DNA of 55,617 bases from Bacteroidales bacterium (GCA_015061145.1 SUXD01000014.1:1-55617), one strand, 5' to 3'; positions 1 through 9,034 are shown, counted from the first letter of the stretch. The notes: a model not told the origin generated them from the letters alone. Translations and numbers: made by a program.

Positions 1-1
1 C

Positions 2-2419
2 CTTTGGAATACGGGCGCAACGAGCGAGTCGATAACAGTGACAGAAGAAGGTGACTACAGCGTTACCGTGACGGCACCGAGCGGCTGTACTGATGTCGCT
101 ATCATCTCGCTTTCTCGCGAGACCGCTCCCGTTCTGAGTCTGCTGACCTCTCCAAGCTCGACCCTGACCTGCGAACACGACGAGATAGTCATCACGGCTT
201 ATGCCGACGGCGGCGTATCGCCATACACATACAGCATTGACGGCACGAACTTCCAGACCTCTAACGAGTTCAAGGTAACGGAGAAAGGCGAGAAGATGCT
301 TTATGTGAAAGACGCTAAGGGCTGCACCAGCTACAACACGATAAATATTGAAGAAGACAAGGTTACTCCTTCTTTGACAGTAAAACAGCCTGAAGCTGTA
401 TGTTACGGTCTTTCAGTTGATTTGACTCAAGAGGAAGTCGCTGGTTACTATTATAACTATTACAACGCTGACAAACAGTTAATAGCTTCTGCGACAGTAG
501 CCGAAGGAGGAACATATTATGTTTCGAAAGTAAATTCGGCTAATGGATGTGCAACTGAATTGAAACCGATTAATGTGCAAATCATAGAGCAGCCGGTATT
601 GGCATTTGAAGTCAGACAGCCTCAGTGCAGCTCTGATAACGGAGCATTGATTGTCTCGGCAGTAAATAGTTATTCGTATGAAATAGACGGTGTGGCTGAT
701 GCAGACATTACATCAATAGAGCCAGGAAGACATACTGTTCGTGCAGTTTCGCCTGAAGGTTGCCGAAGTGATGCTAAGACCTTCACGATAACCAAGTCGT
801 TTGAATTGCCGACCTTCTCAGCTGTCATTACACACCCTGTCTGTGTAGGTGATTTAGGAGCAATTCGACTGGTGAAGGATGAGTCTTACTCTTACACAAT
901 CAACGGCGAGTTGAACGGACAACTGAACAATTTGCCTTCTGGCGATTACGAAATTGTGGTGATAACACCTTCTGGTTGCGAAAGTGACGGTCGCGTCATC
1001 ACTGTCAGAGAGTCGAAAGTTCCGCAACCGACCTTCTCAATGGATGTTACACAGCCTGCTTGTGGCATGTTAGGAAAGATTACTGTCAGAAAAGACGAAT
1101 CTTACAGAGTGCTTGTCAATGGAATGGCAGATGCTGAAATGTCGAACCTTGTTCCTGGCAATTATGAAGTGAAAGTTGTTTCGCCTGAAGGTTGCGAGAG
1201 TGAACCGCAGATGGCAGAAATTTCCGAAGGAAATGGCAAATTCAAATCGCCTGTTGTTCACGATTACAAGGCTTGCGCAGAGGAAGGAACTATAGATTTG
1301 AGCACATTGGTTGATGAGTCGGAAGGTACGCTGAACTGGTATGCTGCCGCAAGCGGAAGCGCTTTGACTGCCTTTACTTCATTCAATGCCGATGCAGTGC
1401 AGAACAAGACTTATTGGGTAACCCAGACGGATGCGAATGGTTGCGAGAGCGACCGTGTTCGTGTCAGGGTTGAGGTGCTCAAGAATGTGGATTTCGATTT
1501 GCCGCAAGATACTGTAGTATGTGCAGGCGAAACGCTGATTGTCCGTCTTGAAAACAAACCAGTCGGTTCAACGGCCGTATGGAGCGAGTCGCCGAGCGTC
1601 ATCGCTTCCAATAGCAGCGCCATCAAGTTAGTGCCGAATGTTTCGGAAACAATTACAGCTACCGTTTCTAACGGATATTGCGAGAAAACGAAATCAATGC
1701 AGATTACAGTTGCCGACAGTCAAGTTTCTGTTACTGCCGACACTGTTCTCTGCGGTCCGTCAGACTTGTTGCTGTGGGCGCAAGGCGGCGAAACGTATGA
1801 ATGGACTTTGGCAGACGGAACACAGCTCACCGACGCTTCTGAATTCGAAGAGTCAGTATCAGCGTCTATGCGTTATGTGGTGAAGATTACAAATGGCCGT
1901 TGTGTATCGCATAAGACTGTCAATGTAGAAGTGGTTACCGTTCCCGAAATAGACAGAATATCACCGGCAGGAGCAGGCAAAGTCTCTGTTGTAGTGAAAG
2001 AAGGAACGCAGCCATATCAGTTCTCGGTTGACGGTATGGAATGGCAAGAATCGAATGTGTTGTCGAACTTGGAGGACGGCGAAGAGTATGAAGTTCAAGT
2101 CATCGACGGACACCATTGCCAGACTTCCACCACATTTGTTTACGAAGGCGACGGACTTGACATTCCGATGTACTTCACGCCAAACGGCGATGGATTGAAC
2201 GACCTTTGGGAAATTGGCGGAATAGAGAAATATCCGGATATTGAAATATATATCTACGACCGCTTCAGCAAGTTGCTTGTGAAGTACAAAGGCAACGACT
2301 GGCGAGGATGGGATGGATTCTATCTCGGCAAGCGGATGCCTTCTACCGACTACTGGTATCTGATTATCATACCTGGCAGAAAAGACATTACAGGTCACTT
2401 CACCTTGTTGAATAAGTAA
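2..2419 (+). CDS. Secreted Ig-like repeat adhesin, T9SS type-B sorted, 5' end cut off
   Basis: The reading frame is open from base 2, so this is the C-terminal 805 residues of a larger surface protein. It is built from Ig/PKD-like modules. Three consecutive modules of about 70 residues (roughly residues 202-269, 270-341 and 342-409) share the pattern QPxC...SY.Y.I.G...G.Y.V...SP.GC.S, like the repeats of SprB-type gliding adhesins. The last 85 or so residues, starting near YFTPNGDGLNDLWEI, match the gliding-motility-associated (CHU_C, type-B) C-terminal domain. That domain directs outer-membrane passage through the type IX secretion system and surface attachment. An intrinsic terminator follows at once. 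The ligand is unknown. Assignment to the secreted adhesin class is firm; a role in gliding is only family inference. Confidence 0.88.
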   Translation, partial: LWNTGATSESITVTEEGDYSVTVTAPSGCTDVAIISLSRETAPVLSLLTSPSSTLTCEHDEIVITAYADGGVSPYTYSIDGTNFQTSNEFKVTEKGEKMLYVKDAKGCTSYNTINIEEDKVTPSLTVKQPEAVCYGLSVDLTQEEVAGYYYNYYNADKQLIASATVAEGGTYYVSKVNSANGCATELKPINVQIIEQPVLAFEVRQPQCSSDNGALIVSAVNSYSYEIDGVADADITSIEPGRHTVRAVSPEGCRSDAKTFTITKSFELPTFSAVITHPVCVGDLGAIRLVKDESYSYTINGELNGQLNNLPSGDYEIVVITPSGCESDGRVITVRESKVPQPTFSMDVTQPACGMLGKITVRKDESYRVLVNGMADAEMSNLVPGNYEVKVVSPEGCESEPQMAEISEGNGKFKSPVVHDYKACAEEGTIDLSTLVDESEGTLNWYAAASGSALTAFTSFNADAVQNKTYWVTQTDANGCESDRVRVRVEVLKNVDFDLPQDTVVCAGETLIVRLENKPVGSTAVWSESPSVIASNSSAIKLVPNVSETITATVSNGYCEKTKSMQITVADSQVSVTADTVLCGPSDLLLWAQGGETYEWTLADGTQLTDASEFEESVSASMRYVVKITNGRCVSHKTVNVEVVTVPEIDRISPAGAGKVSVVVKEGTQPYQFSVDGMEWQESNVLSNLEDGEEYEVQVIDGHHCQTSTTFVYEGDGLDIPMYFTPNGDGLNDLWEIGGIEKYPDIEIYIYDRFSKLLVKYKGNDWRGWDGFYLGKRMPSTDYWYLIIIPGRKDITGHFTLLNK

Positions 2420-2423
2420 AATG

Positions 2424-2458
2424 AACATCTCCCCTTTACTGAGGGGAGATGTTTTTTG
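2424..2458 (+). terminator. Intrinsic terminator after the adhesin gene
   Basis: Perfect 11-bp arms AACATCTCCCC (2424-2434) and GGGGAGATGTT (2443-2453) flank an 8-base loop and run into a T tract. It starts five bases after the stop codon. Confidence 0.9.
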
Positions 2459-2483
2459 TTTTAGAATAATTTTTGCCACTTTC

Positions 2484-2514
2484 TTTGTGAATACAAAAAA
2501 AGGCATTACCTTTG
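2484..2514 (+). promoter_or_regulatory. rpsO promoter, Bacteroidetes type
   Basis: TTTG at 2484-2487 and TACCTTTG at 2507-2514 are separated by 19 bases. This matches the Bacteroidetes -33/-7 consensus (TTTG and TAnnTTTG). The start codon lies 27 bases downstream. Confidence 0.75.
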
Positions 2515-2541
2515 CCGAACATTTTTAAAAATTTATAAACT

Positions 2542-2811
2542 ATGTACTTAACAAAAGAAAAGAAAGAAGAAATCTTTGCGAAGTACGGAAAGTCTAATAC
2601 TGACACTGGATCATCTGAATCTCAGATTGCATTATTCTCGTTCCGTATCGCAAATTTGACTGAACACTTGAAGTCAAATAAAAAGGATTATAGCACTTCT
2701 AGAGCCCTTAGAGCATTGGTAGGCAAACGTCGTCGTTTGCTCGACTACCTGAAAGAAAAAGATATCGAAAGATATCGTGCGATTATCAAAGAATTGGGCA
2801 TCAGAAAGTAA
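2542..2811 (+). CDS. rpsO: 30S ribosomal protein S15
   Basis: S15 is a primary 16S rRNA-binding protein of the small subunit; it sits in the platform and contacts the 23S rRNA in bridge B4. The 89-residue product has the normal length. It shows the family pattern: DTGSSESQIA near residue 20, SNKKDYSTSRALRALVGKRRRLLDYL in the middle, and a basic C-terminus. The ATG at 2542 gives the standard N-terminus. The gene is monocistronic, with its own promoter and a terminator on each side. Confidence 0.97.
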   Translation: MYLTKEKKEEIFAKYGKSNTDTGSSESQIALFSFRIANLTEHLKSNKKDYSTSRALRALVGKRRRLLDYLKEKDIERYRAIIKELGIRK

Positions 2812-2815
2812 AAGT

Positions 2816-2849
2816 AAAAGCGGGGATTTTTCAATTCCCGCTTTTTTTT
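2816..2849 (+). terminator. Intrinsic terminator after rpsO
   Basis: AAAAGCGGG (2816-2824) pairs with CCCGCTTTT (2837-2845) and the T run continues to 2849. It starts right after the rpsO stop. Confidence 0.88.
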
Positions 2850-2893
2850 CATTCAAAACATTCATTTTTTAAATCTTTAAAGTTATCGTTTTT

Positions 2894-3850
2894 ATGCTAG
2901 ACCATCTTAGTTCGACAACACAGTGGATTATTTTCGGAGTGATAGTTGTTATATTGCTTGGCGTGGATTTGTTCGCTCATCGCAAAGATAAAGTGCAGTC
3001 CATGAAAGTTTCTGTCTTGTGGACATTGTTCTGGATTTCACTCGCTTTGCTGTTCAACTTGTTTGTGTTGTACGAAGATGGCAAAGAACCGGCTTTGGAT
3101 TATCTTACGGCCTATCTGCTCGAGAAATCGCTGAGCATCGATAACATTTTTGTCTTTATCCTGATTTTCGGATATTTCAATATACTGCCCTCGCACCAGC
3201 ATCGTGTATTGTTCTGGGGTATATTGGGCGCCTTGGCGCTCAGGGCGGTGTTCATTTTCCTCGGAGCGGAAATCTTGCACCAGTTCGAATGGGTGATGTT
3301 CATTTTCGGAGCGTTTTTGCTTTACTCTGGCGCAAGCATGATTTTCAAAAAAAATAAAGATGAAGAGTTCGACCCCGACAAGAATTTTATGGTGAAGTTG
3401 GCAAAGAGGTTCTTCAAGGTAAGCAATCAGCAGGATGTGCCGCATTTCTTTGTGAAAGAAGACGGCCAGACAAAAATGACGTCGCTTTTCCTTTGCTTGC
3501 TTTGCATCGAGGTGTCCGATTTGATTTTTGCTGTCGATTCGGTGCCGGCGGTACTTTCGGTTTCGCAGGATATTTTCATTGTTTATACTTCAAATATATT
3601 CGCCATATTGGGACTTCGTTCGCTCTATTTTGTGCTGAATGGCGTGATGTCTTCGTTCTATTACCTGAAATATGCGTTAGCAGGCATTCTTTCTTTCATA
3701 GGTCTGAAAATGGTGCTCAACGAGTTTTGCAAGATGTCCGACATGAACTTGCAGATTTCGAATGTAGCGTCGCTGCTTGTCATTGTCACATTCCTTACAG
3801 TGGCTATCGTGGCATCGGTTTGGCGTACAAAAAGACAGCGTAAAGCCTAA
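2894..3850 (+). CDS. TerC/Alx family integral membrane protein
   Basis: A 318-residue polytopic membrane protein of the TerC family. Members have been linked to tellurite resistance and, more recently, to manganese export. Diagnostic acidic membrane motifs are present: EKSLSIDNIFVF around residues 77-88 (Asp83) and EVSDLIFAVDSVPA around residues 206-219 (Glu206, Asp209, Asp215). A charged cytoplasmic loop lies at about residues 151-195. Length and motif spacing fit the Alx/TerC family. It is followed after 3 bases by a YjbR gene, so the two are probably co-transcribed. The substrate cannot be read from sequence; divalent metal export is the best guess. Confidence 0.88.
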   Translation: MLDHLSSTTQWIIFGVIVVILLGVDLFAHRKDKVQSMKVSVLWTLFWISLALLFNLFVLYEDGKEPALDYLTAYLLEKSLSIDNIFVFILIFGYFNILPSHQHRVLFWGILGALALRAVFIFLGAEILHQFEWVMFIFGAFLLYSGASMIFKKNKDEEFDPDKNFMVKLAKRFFKVSNQQDVPHFFVKEDGQTKMTSLFLCLLCIEVSDLIFAVDSVPAVLSVSQDIFIVYTSNIFAILGLRSLYFVLNGVMSSFYYLKYALAGILSFIGLKMVLNEFCKMSDMNLQISNVASLLVIVTFLTVAIVASVWRTKRQRKA

Positions 3851-3853
3851 AAG

Positions 3854-4198
3854 ATGAATATTGAGTCGTTTCGCGACTATTGCCTTTCGCTGCCTTCGGT
3901 CACCGAAGATATGCCTTTTGACGACAAAGTGCTGGTGTTTAGGCTTAAAGGAAAGATTTTCGCTTGCGTATCAACCGACAACCCCGATTTGGTGGTTTTG
4001 AAATGCGATGCCGACAAGGCTGTTGATTTGCGTGATTCGTATCAAGCGATAGAGGGCGCTTTCCATTGGAACAAGAAATATTGGAATCAGATATGGCTCA
4101 ATAGCGATGTCAGTGATTCGTTGCTGCGCCAGCTGATAGACCATGCATGGGACGAAGTGAATCGAAAACTCCCTTTGAAACAGCGGATTGCAAAATAA
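3854..4198 (+). CDS. MmcQ/YjbR family protein
   Basis: A 114-residue protein of the MmcQ/YjbR family, which has a CyaY-like fold and is often described as DNA-binding although its function is poorly known. Visible family features are an N-terminal MNIESFRDYCLSLPSVTEDMPF, a central VFRLKGKIFACVS, and a C-terminal YWNQIWLNSDVSD segment followed by LLRQLIDHAWDEVNRKLP. The start codon lies 3 bases after the TerC stop, so it looks like the second gene of that operon. A bidirectional terminator overlaps its 3' end. Confidence 0.85.
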   Translation: MNIESFRDYCLSLPSVTEDMPFDDKVLVFRLKGKIFACVSTDNPDLVVLKCDADKAVDLRDSYQAIEGAFHWNKKYWNQIWLNSDVSDSLLRQLIDHAWDEVNRKLPLKQRIAK

Positions 4199-4237
4199 AA
4201 CGAGCAGAGAATATGTTCTCTGCTCGTTTTATTTTTT
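4197..4237. terminator. Bidirectional terminator between convergent genes
   Basis: AAAACGAGCAGAGAA (4197-4211) and TTCTCTGCTCGTTTT (4216-4230) form a 15-bp perfect stem with a 4-base loop. There are A/T tracts on both sides, so it can serve yjbR on plus and the flavoprotein gene on minus. Confidence 0.9.
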
Positions 4238-4250
4238 TGACTTGTTCTGG

Positions 4251-5078
4251 TCAACATTTTGCCATATATGCTTCGTAAGCTTCTTTTTCCTGTGTTTTGT
4301 ATGCGCCCAGACGCATCAGCATTTCGTCGAAATCCACTTGGTGTGCGTCGAATTCCGGACCGTCCACACAAACAAACTTCGTTTTGCCGTCCACGGTGAT
4401 ACGGCAAGCGCCGCACATGCCTGTTCCGTCCACCATGATGGTGTTGAGCGAAGCCAAGGTCGGCACATTGTATTTTTTTGTCAGCAGCGAAACGAATTTC
4501 ATCATGATGGCGGGACCGATGGTGACGCATTTGTCCACTTGCTCGCGTTGTATCACGCTTTCGATGCCGTTCGTCACCAGTCCTTTGGTGCCGTACGATC
4601 CGTCGTCGGTCATGATGATGACTTCATCGGAGAATTTGCGCATTTGTTCTTCCAGGATAATCAAGTTCTTGGTGCGGGCAGCAAGAACGGTGATTACTTT
4701 GTTGCCTGCCTTTTTCAGTGCCTCTACAATGGGGAGCATGGGCGCGGTGCCTACACCTCCGCAGGCGCAAACCACAGTGCCGAATTTCTCGATGTGCGTA
4801 GCTTTGCCGAGCGGACCAACCACATCAAGCAGTTCGTCGCCCACATTTTTCTCACAAACTTTGGCCGAAGATACGCCAATTTTTTGCACTACCAGCGTGA
4901 TAGTGCCTTTTTCGATGTTAGCCCCCGCAATGGTCAGTGGTATCCGTTCGCCTTTTTCGTCAACTCTTACGATTACGAAGTGTCCGGCTTTACGCGATTT
5001 GGCAATCAGCGGCGCTTCTACTTCCAGGCGCACCACATTTTCAGAAAAATATTCTTTGTCAACAATTTTGTTGTTCAT
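4251..5078 (-). CDS. Sulfide/dihydroorotate dehydrogenase-like FAD/NAD-binding protein (NfnA/SudB-like)
   Basis: A 275-residue protein of the ferredoxin-NADP+ reductase fold, related to the small subunit of NADH-dependent ferredoxin:NADP+ oxidoreductase (NfnA), SudB and PyrK. An FAD-binding region contains RIPLTIAG (residues 45-52). An NAD(P) motif, CACGGVGTAPMLPIVEALKK, starts near residue 108. The C-terminal [2Fe-2S] Cys cluster is GTGMCGACR...CVDGPEFDAHQVDF. Such subunits normally pair with a GltA-like large flavoprotein encoded next door. No such gene is present here: upstream is divergent ftsX and downstream is convergent yjbR. It should be a cytoplasmic electron-transfer subunit whose partner is encoded elsewhere. 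Confidence 0.85.
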   Translation of the reverse strand: MNNKIVDKEYFSENVVRLEVEAPLIAKSRKAGHFVIVRVDEKGERIPLTIAGANIEKGTITLVVQKIGVSSAKVCEKNVGDELLDVVGPLGKATHIEKFGTVVCACGGVGTAPMLPIVEALKKAGNKVITVLAARTKNLIILEEQMRKFSDEVIIMTDDGSYGTKGLVTNGIESVIQREQVDKCVTIGPAIMMKFVSLLTKKYNVPTLASLNTIMVDGTGMCGACRITVDGKTKFVCVDGPEFDAHQVDFDEMLMRLGAYKTQEKEAYEAYMAKC

Positions 5079-5100
5079 AACTGTAGTTTTTAGAACCGTA

Positions 5101-5108
5101 CAAAATTA
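5101..5108 (-). promoter_or_regulatory. -7 element of the NfnA-like gene
   Basis: On the minus strand this reads TAATTTTG, a full match to TAnnTTTG, 23 bases upstream of the start codon. A clear TTTG -33 box is lacking; GTTTC stands at the right distance (about 20 bases upstream). Confidence 0.5.
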
Positions 5109-5190
5109 AGAAATATAAATGGAATTTAGAAACTGTTTAAATTTTATTTGCTTTTTTGCGATTTCCCTCTTAAAAAAGCATTTTTTTCGC

Positions 5191-5220
5191 TTGAAATACT
5201 CCCAAAATTTATTTACTTTG
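5191..5220 (+). promoter_or_regulatory. ftsX operon promoter
   Basis: TTG at 5191-5193 and TTACTTTG at 5213-5220 are 19 bases apart. They fit the Bacteroidetes -33/-7 pattern with one mismatch in the -7 box. The ftsX ATG is 41 bases downstream. Confidence 0.55.
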
Positions 5221-5261
5221 CAATCTTTTAATAAAAATAGTATTTTAGGGGAAATTTTGCC

Positions 5262-6140
5262 ATGTCGAAACAAAAGAAAATAAAAGTAAATCGCCTTTTT
5301 AACTCACATTTTACTTCCATTATCAGTATTTCATTGGTTTTGTTTCTTATCGGTCTGGGGTCGCTGTTGCTGCTGCTTTCGGCCGATTTGTCTGTTTATG
5401 TGAAAGAGAATATCCGATTCTCGATAGTGTTGAATCAGGATGTGAAAGATGCTGAAGTCAAAAGATTGCAGAAAAATTTGGATGTGGCTCCATACGTGAA
5501 GTCAACGGAGTATATCACCAAAGAGCAGGCTATACAGGATTTGAGCGAGGAACTGGGCGAAGACCCGACAGAGTTTCTGGGGTTCAATCCGCTGTTGGCG
5601 TCGCTGGAGGTGAAACTGAATTACGAATATGCCAATGCCGACAGCATTGCAATGATAGAAAGCGAACTGAAGAATTTCCCGCAAATAAAGGAAGTGATTT
5701 ATCAGCGCAACCTCATTGAGATGGTGAACCAGAATGTGCAGCGCATTACCACCTTCTTGCTGATACTTATCGCAGCGCTGCTGATTATTTCTTTTGCACT
5801 GATTAACAACACGATACGCCTTACGGTCTATTCCAAGCGCTTTCTTATCAGCACCATGAAGCTGGTGGGCGCCAACTGGAGTTTCATCCGCCGTCCGTTC
5901 GTGCTTCGCAATATCCTTAACGGTATCATCGCATCGGTGCTGGCCATGGGACTGCTCACGCTCGGACTGTATTATGTGCAGGAAGAGTGGCACGACATTA
6001 TCAGACTGAGCAATTTGCATTATCTGCCCATCATTTATGGCGTGATATTGTTCTTTGGCATATTCATCACGATGATTTCGGCATATTTCTCGGTAAACCG
6101 CTATTTGCGGCTCAAGGCAGACGATCTTTATTATCTATAA
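5262..6140 (+). CDS. ftsX: Cell division protein FtsX
   Basis: FtsX is the membrane subunit of the FtsEX ABC-type complex; it couples divisome activity to cell-wall hydrolase activation. The 292-residue product has the FtsX layout: a short basic cytoplasmic N-terminus, one membrane segment (about residues 20-42), an extracytoplasmic domain to about residue 160, then three membrane helices (about 162-185, 215-235, 252-275). The ECD contains FSIVLNQDVKDAEVKRLQKNL and the family segment YITKEQAIQDLSEELGED. FtsE is not adjacent, as is common in Bacteroidetes. It is first in an operon with DUF3098, uppP, truB and queA, with gaps of 3-24 bases. Confidence 0.93.
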   Translation: MSKQKKIKVNRLFNSHFTSIISISLVLFLIGLGSLLLLLSADLSVYVKENIRFSIVLNQDVKDAEVKRLQKNLDVAPYVKSTEYITKEQAIQDLSEELGEDPTEFLGFNPLLASLEVKLNYEYANADSIAMIESELKNFPQIKEVIYQRNLIEMVNQNVQRITTFLLILIAALLIISFALINNTIRLTVYSKRFLISTMKLVGANWSFIRRPFVLRNILNGIIASVLAMGLLTLGLYYVQEEWHDIIRLSNLHYLPIIYGVILFFGIFITMISAYFSVNRYLRLKADDLYYL

Positions 6141-6155
6141 AAAAGCATTTGAAAA

Positions 6156-6398
6156 ATGGACAAAAAACTGTTGAATGACGACCAGTCGAAGAAAAATCTG
6201 GCAATGGGCAAGATGAACATGTTGCTTGCCGTGTTGTCTTTTCTGCTTATCATCACGGGTTTCATACTGATGACGGGCGAAGCGAGTCAGACACAATATA
6301 ATCCTGACATATACGGAACGCGCCGCATCGTGGTTGCCCCGATGATTTCGTTTGCAGGTTTTCTACTGATGATTTATGCCATCCTGAAAAAGAAGTGA
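6156..6398 (+). CDS. DUF3098 small membrane protein
   Basis: An 80-residue protein with two predicted membrane helices (about residues 19-40 and 58-77) joined by a short loop reading GEASQTQYNPDIYGTRRI. This is the DUF3098 pattern, almost always found between ftsX and uppP in Bacteroidetes. The start lies 15 bases after ftsX and the stop 7 bases before uppP. Function is unknown. Location suggests a link to division or lipid-carrier recycling, but that is inference from gene order only. Confidence 0.85.
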   Translation: MDKKLLNDDQSKKNLAMGKMNMLLAVLSFLLIITGFILMTGEASQTQYNPDIYGTRRIVVAPMISFAGFLLMIYAILKKK

Positions 6399-6405
6399 GT
6401 GATAT

Positions 6406-7206
6406 ATGGGAATTTTCGAAACGGTTATAATAGCAATAGTCGAGGGGCTGACAGAGTTCCTGCCGGTGTCTTCTACCGGGCACATAATTCTGGCGCAAGG
6501 CTTTTTGGGTGTCAAGAGCGATGAGTTCATCAAAGCGTTCACTGTGATTATACAATTTGGCGCCATCTTGTCGGTGCTGGTGTTGTATTGGAAACGTTTT
6601 TTCCAGTCGCTTAGTTTTTATTGGAATTTGTTGATAGCCTTTCTGCCGGCTGCGGTCATTGGCTTTTTGGCAAGCGATTTTATCGATGCGCTGCTCGAAA
6701 ATGTCTGGGTGGTTGCCATCATGCTGATAATAGGAGGCGTGTTTATGATTTTTGTGGACAAGTGGTTTACTTATCCCGAGGAGACTGAGCCCGAAATGAA
6801 CTGGAAATCAGCCTTGAAAATCGGTCTTGCGCAATGCGTGGCCATGATTCCGGGTGTATCGCGTTCGATGGCGACTATCGTGGGCGGAATGTCGCAGAAG
6901 TTCAGCCGAAAGACAGCGGCGGAATTTTCTTTCTTTCTTGCCGTGCCTACGATGGCGGCTGCGTCGGGATATAAATTGCTGAAATTGATATTAGAGGGTG
7001 AAGAATCGCGCAACTTGCTGTTTGACAATATGAGTCTGTTGATAATAGGAAATATTGTGGCTTTTGTGGTGGCGATGCTGGCCATAAAGTTCTTCATAGG
7101 ATTTCTTACAAAATACGGATTCAAAGCGTTTGGCTATTATAGAATTGTGGCAGGAGTGTTGATATTGGTATTGCTTTTCTGCGGCTATAATCTGGAGATT
7201 ATTTAA
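6406..7206 (+). CDS. uppP: Undecaprenyl-diphosphate phosphatase
   Basis: UppP (BacA) dephosphorylates undecaprenyl pyrophosphate at the membrane, regenerating the lipid carrier for peptidoglycan and polysaccharide assembly; extra copies give bacitracin tolerance. The 266-residue polytopic protein has both signature motifs: [14 protein letters not shown] (residues 14-27) and [13 protein letters not shown] (around residue 150). Length and helix pattern fit the family. It is third in the ftsX operon, 7 bases after DUF3098 and 3 bases before truB. Confidence 0.96.
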   Translation: MGIFETVIIAIVEGLTEFLPVSSTGHIILAQGFLGVKSDEFIKAFTVIIQFGAILSVLVLYWKRFFQSLSFYWNLLIAFLPAAVIGFLASDFIDALLENVWVVAIMLIIGGVFMIFVDKWFTYPEETEPEMNWKSALKIGLAQCVAMIPGVSRSMATIVGGMSQKFSRKTAAEFSFFLAVPTMAAASGYKLLKLILEGEESRNLLFDNMSLLIIGNIVAFVVAMLAIKFFIGFLTKYGFKAFGYYRIVAGVLILVLLFCGYNLEII

Positions 7207-7209
7207 AAA

Positions 7210-7911
7210 ATGGATTTCGAAGCGGGCGAAATATTGTATTTCAATAAGCCTTTGCGGCAAACTTCCTTCTATCTGGTGAAGAAGGTGCGCAACGCCATCT
7301 GTCGAAAAATAGGCGTAAAGAAATTGAAAGTGGGGCATGCCGGTACGCTCGACCCGTTGGCTACTGGCGTGCTGATAGTATGCACTGGCAAAAAGACAAA
7401 GTGCATCGATGAGTTTCAGTTTCAGACCAAAGAGTATGTGGCCACACTGCAACTTGGCGCCACTACGCCGTCGTTCGATTTGGAGAAACCCATCGATGCC
7501 ACCTACGAAACGGAGCATATCACATATCCGTTGGTGGAAGAGACGCTAAAGAAGTTTGTGGGGCGCATCGAGCAGGTGCCGCCGACTTTCTCTGCAGTGA
7601 AGGTGGACGGGAAACGGGCCTACGAAATGGCACGCAAAGGAGAAGAGGTGGAGCTGAAGCCCAAAATCCTTGTCATCGATGAAATTGAGATTCTGAATTT
7701 TGACGAACAAGATAAAATATTGAAAATAAGGGTGGTGTGCAGTAAAGGCACCTACATTAGGGCCTTGGCGCGCGACATTGGCGAAGCGCTCCATTCGGGT
7801 GCGCACCTCATCGCCCTCGAACGTACACGCATCGGTGATGTGCGGTTGTCTGACTGCATGGAATTGGACGATTTCCTGCAAAAAATGGAATCGGAAGATG
7901 TAAACAACTGA
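7210..7911 (+). CDS. truB: tRNA pseudouridine(55) synthase
   Basis: TruB converts U55 in the T-loop of tRNAs to pseudouridine in the cytoplasm. The 233-residue product shows the catalytic motif VGHAGTLDPLATGVL (about residues 41-55; Asp48 is the nucleophile). It also has the tRNA-binding segments PPTFSAVKVDGKRAYEMARKG and VVCSKGTYIRALARDIG. The C-terminus is short, so the PUA extension of some TruBs is absent. It starts 3 bases after uppP and is followed 24 bases later by queA. Confidence 0.96.
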   Translation: MDFEAGEILYFNKPLRQTSFYLVKKVRNAICRKIGVKKLKVGHAGTLDPLATGVLIVCTGKKTKCIDEFQFQTKEYVATLQLGATTPSFDLEKPIDATYETEHITYPLVEETLKKFVGRIEQVPPTFSAVKVDGKRAYEMARKGEEVELKPKILVIDEIEILNFDEQDKILKIRVVCSKGTYIRALARDIGEALHSGAHLIALERTRIGDVRLSDCMELDDFLQKMESEDVNN

Positions 7912-7935
7912 TAATAAATTAAAAACAAAATAGAT

Positions 7936-8979
7936 ATGAAACTTTCTAAATTCAAATTCAAACTTCCCGAGGAGCAAATAGCGTTGTATCCTGCCGAGAA
8001 TCGTGACGAATCTCGTTTGTTGGTTGTCGATAAGAAAACCGGCAAGATGGAGCACCGTCAGTTCAAAAACATTCTCGAATATTTCGACGAGCATGATGTG
8101 ATGGTATTTAACGACACAAAGGTTTTTCCTGCGCGCTTGTATGGCAACAAGGAAAAAACTGGCGCCAGAATAGAAGTGTTTCTGCTTCGAGAATTGAATC
8201 GCGAATATAAGTTTTGGGATGTGCTGGTTGACCCTGCTCGCAAAATTCGCATCGGCAACAAACTCTATTTCGGCGACACCATGGTGGCCGAGGTGATTGA
8301 CAACACTACTTCGCGCGGACGTACGCTGCGTTTCCTTTTCGACGGCGATTATGCCGAATTTAAGGAGAAACTGATGGCTTTCGGCGAAACACCGATTCCT
8401 ACATTCATCAAGCGACCGGTGGAACCGGAAGACGAGGCGCGCTATCAGACCATCTTCGCCAAACACGAAGGTGCAGTGGTGGCTCCGGCTTCAGGTCTGC
8501 ACTTCAGCCGCGAACTGATGAAGCGTCTGGAGATAAAAGGCATTGATTTTTCTTTCATCACCTTGCATGCCGGGTTGGGCAATTTCCGCGAGATAGATGT
8601 GGAAGATCTCACCAAACACAAAATGGACTCAGAGCAGATGTTTGTCACCGAAGAGGCTGTGAATATAGTGAACAAGGCCAAAGATACGCGACACAACATT
8701 TGCGCCATAGGCACCACTTCGTTGCGTGCGCTCGAAACGGCCGTCACTGCCGACGGACATATCAAGCCGTTTGACGGATGGACGAACAAGTTCATCTTCC
8801 CGCCATACGATTTCTCGGTGGCTAACAGAATGGTGGCTAACTTCTATATGCCGTACTCTACATTGCTGATGATTGTGGCGGCTTTTGGCGGTTACGAACT
8901 TACCATGGATGTGTACGACACCGCTTTGAAAGAAGGTTACAAGTTCGGCCCTTACGGCGATGCAATGCTGATAATGTAA
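7936..8979 (+). CDS. queA: S-adenosylmethionine:tRNA ribosyltransferase-isomerase
   Basis: QueA transfers and isomerises the ribosyl group of SAM onto preQ1 at tRNA position 34 to form epoxyqueuosine. The 347-residue product has the normal length. Typical blocks are [14 protein letters not shown] at the N-terminus, [17 protein letters not shown]-type region [29 protein letters not shown] ([12 protein letters not shown]) and [16 protein letters not shown]. It is the last gene of the ftsX operon and ends just before a strong bidirectional hairpin. No queuosine-biosynthesis partner lies nearby. Confidence 0.96.
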   Translation: MKLSKFKFKLPEEQIALYPAENRDESRLLVVDKKTGKMEHRQFKNILEYFDEHDVMVFNDTKVFPARLYGNKEKTGARIEVFLLRELNREYKFWDVLVDPARKIRIGNKLYFGDTMVAEVIDNTTSRGRTLRFLFDGDYAEFKEKLMAFGETPIPTFIKRPVEPEDEARYQTIFAKHEGAVVAPASGLHFSRELMKRLEIKGIDFSFITLHAGLGNFREIDVEDLTKHKMDSEQMFVTEEAVNIVNKAKDTRHNICAIGTTSLRALETAVTADGHIKPFDGWTNKFIFPPYDFSVANRMVANFYMPYSTLLMIVAAFGGYELTMDVYDTALKEGYKFGPYGDAMLIM

Positions 8980-8988
8980 AAATTGCAT

Positions 8989-9031
8989 ATTCATAAAAAA
9001 AGACAGTCTCGAGACTGTCTTTTTTATGAAT
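8989..9031. terminator. Bidirectional terminator between queA and the PCC gene
   Basis: A palindrome centred at 9010/9011 (core GACAGTCTCGAGACTGTC) is extended by A7 on the left and T6 on the right, then by ATTCAT/ATGAAT. It can stop transcription from both sides. Confidence 0.9.
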
Positions 9032-9034
9032 TTT

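Noticed and set aside
4188-5109. Two long plus-strand ORFs (270-301 codons)
   Set aside because: They are antisense to the clear NfnA-like flavoprotein gene, with no family resemblance and low-complexity Ser/Thr or His/Phe content.
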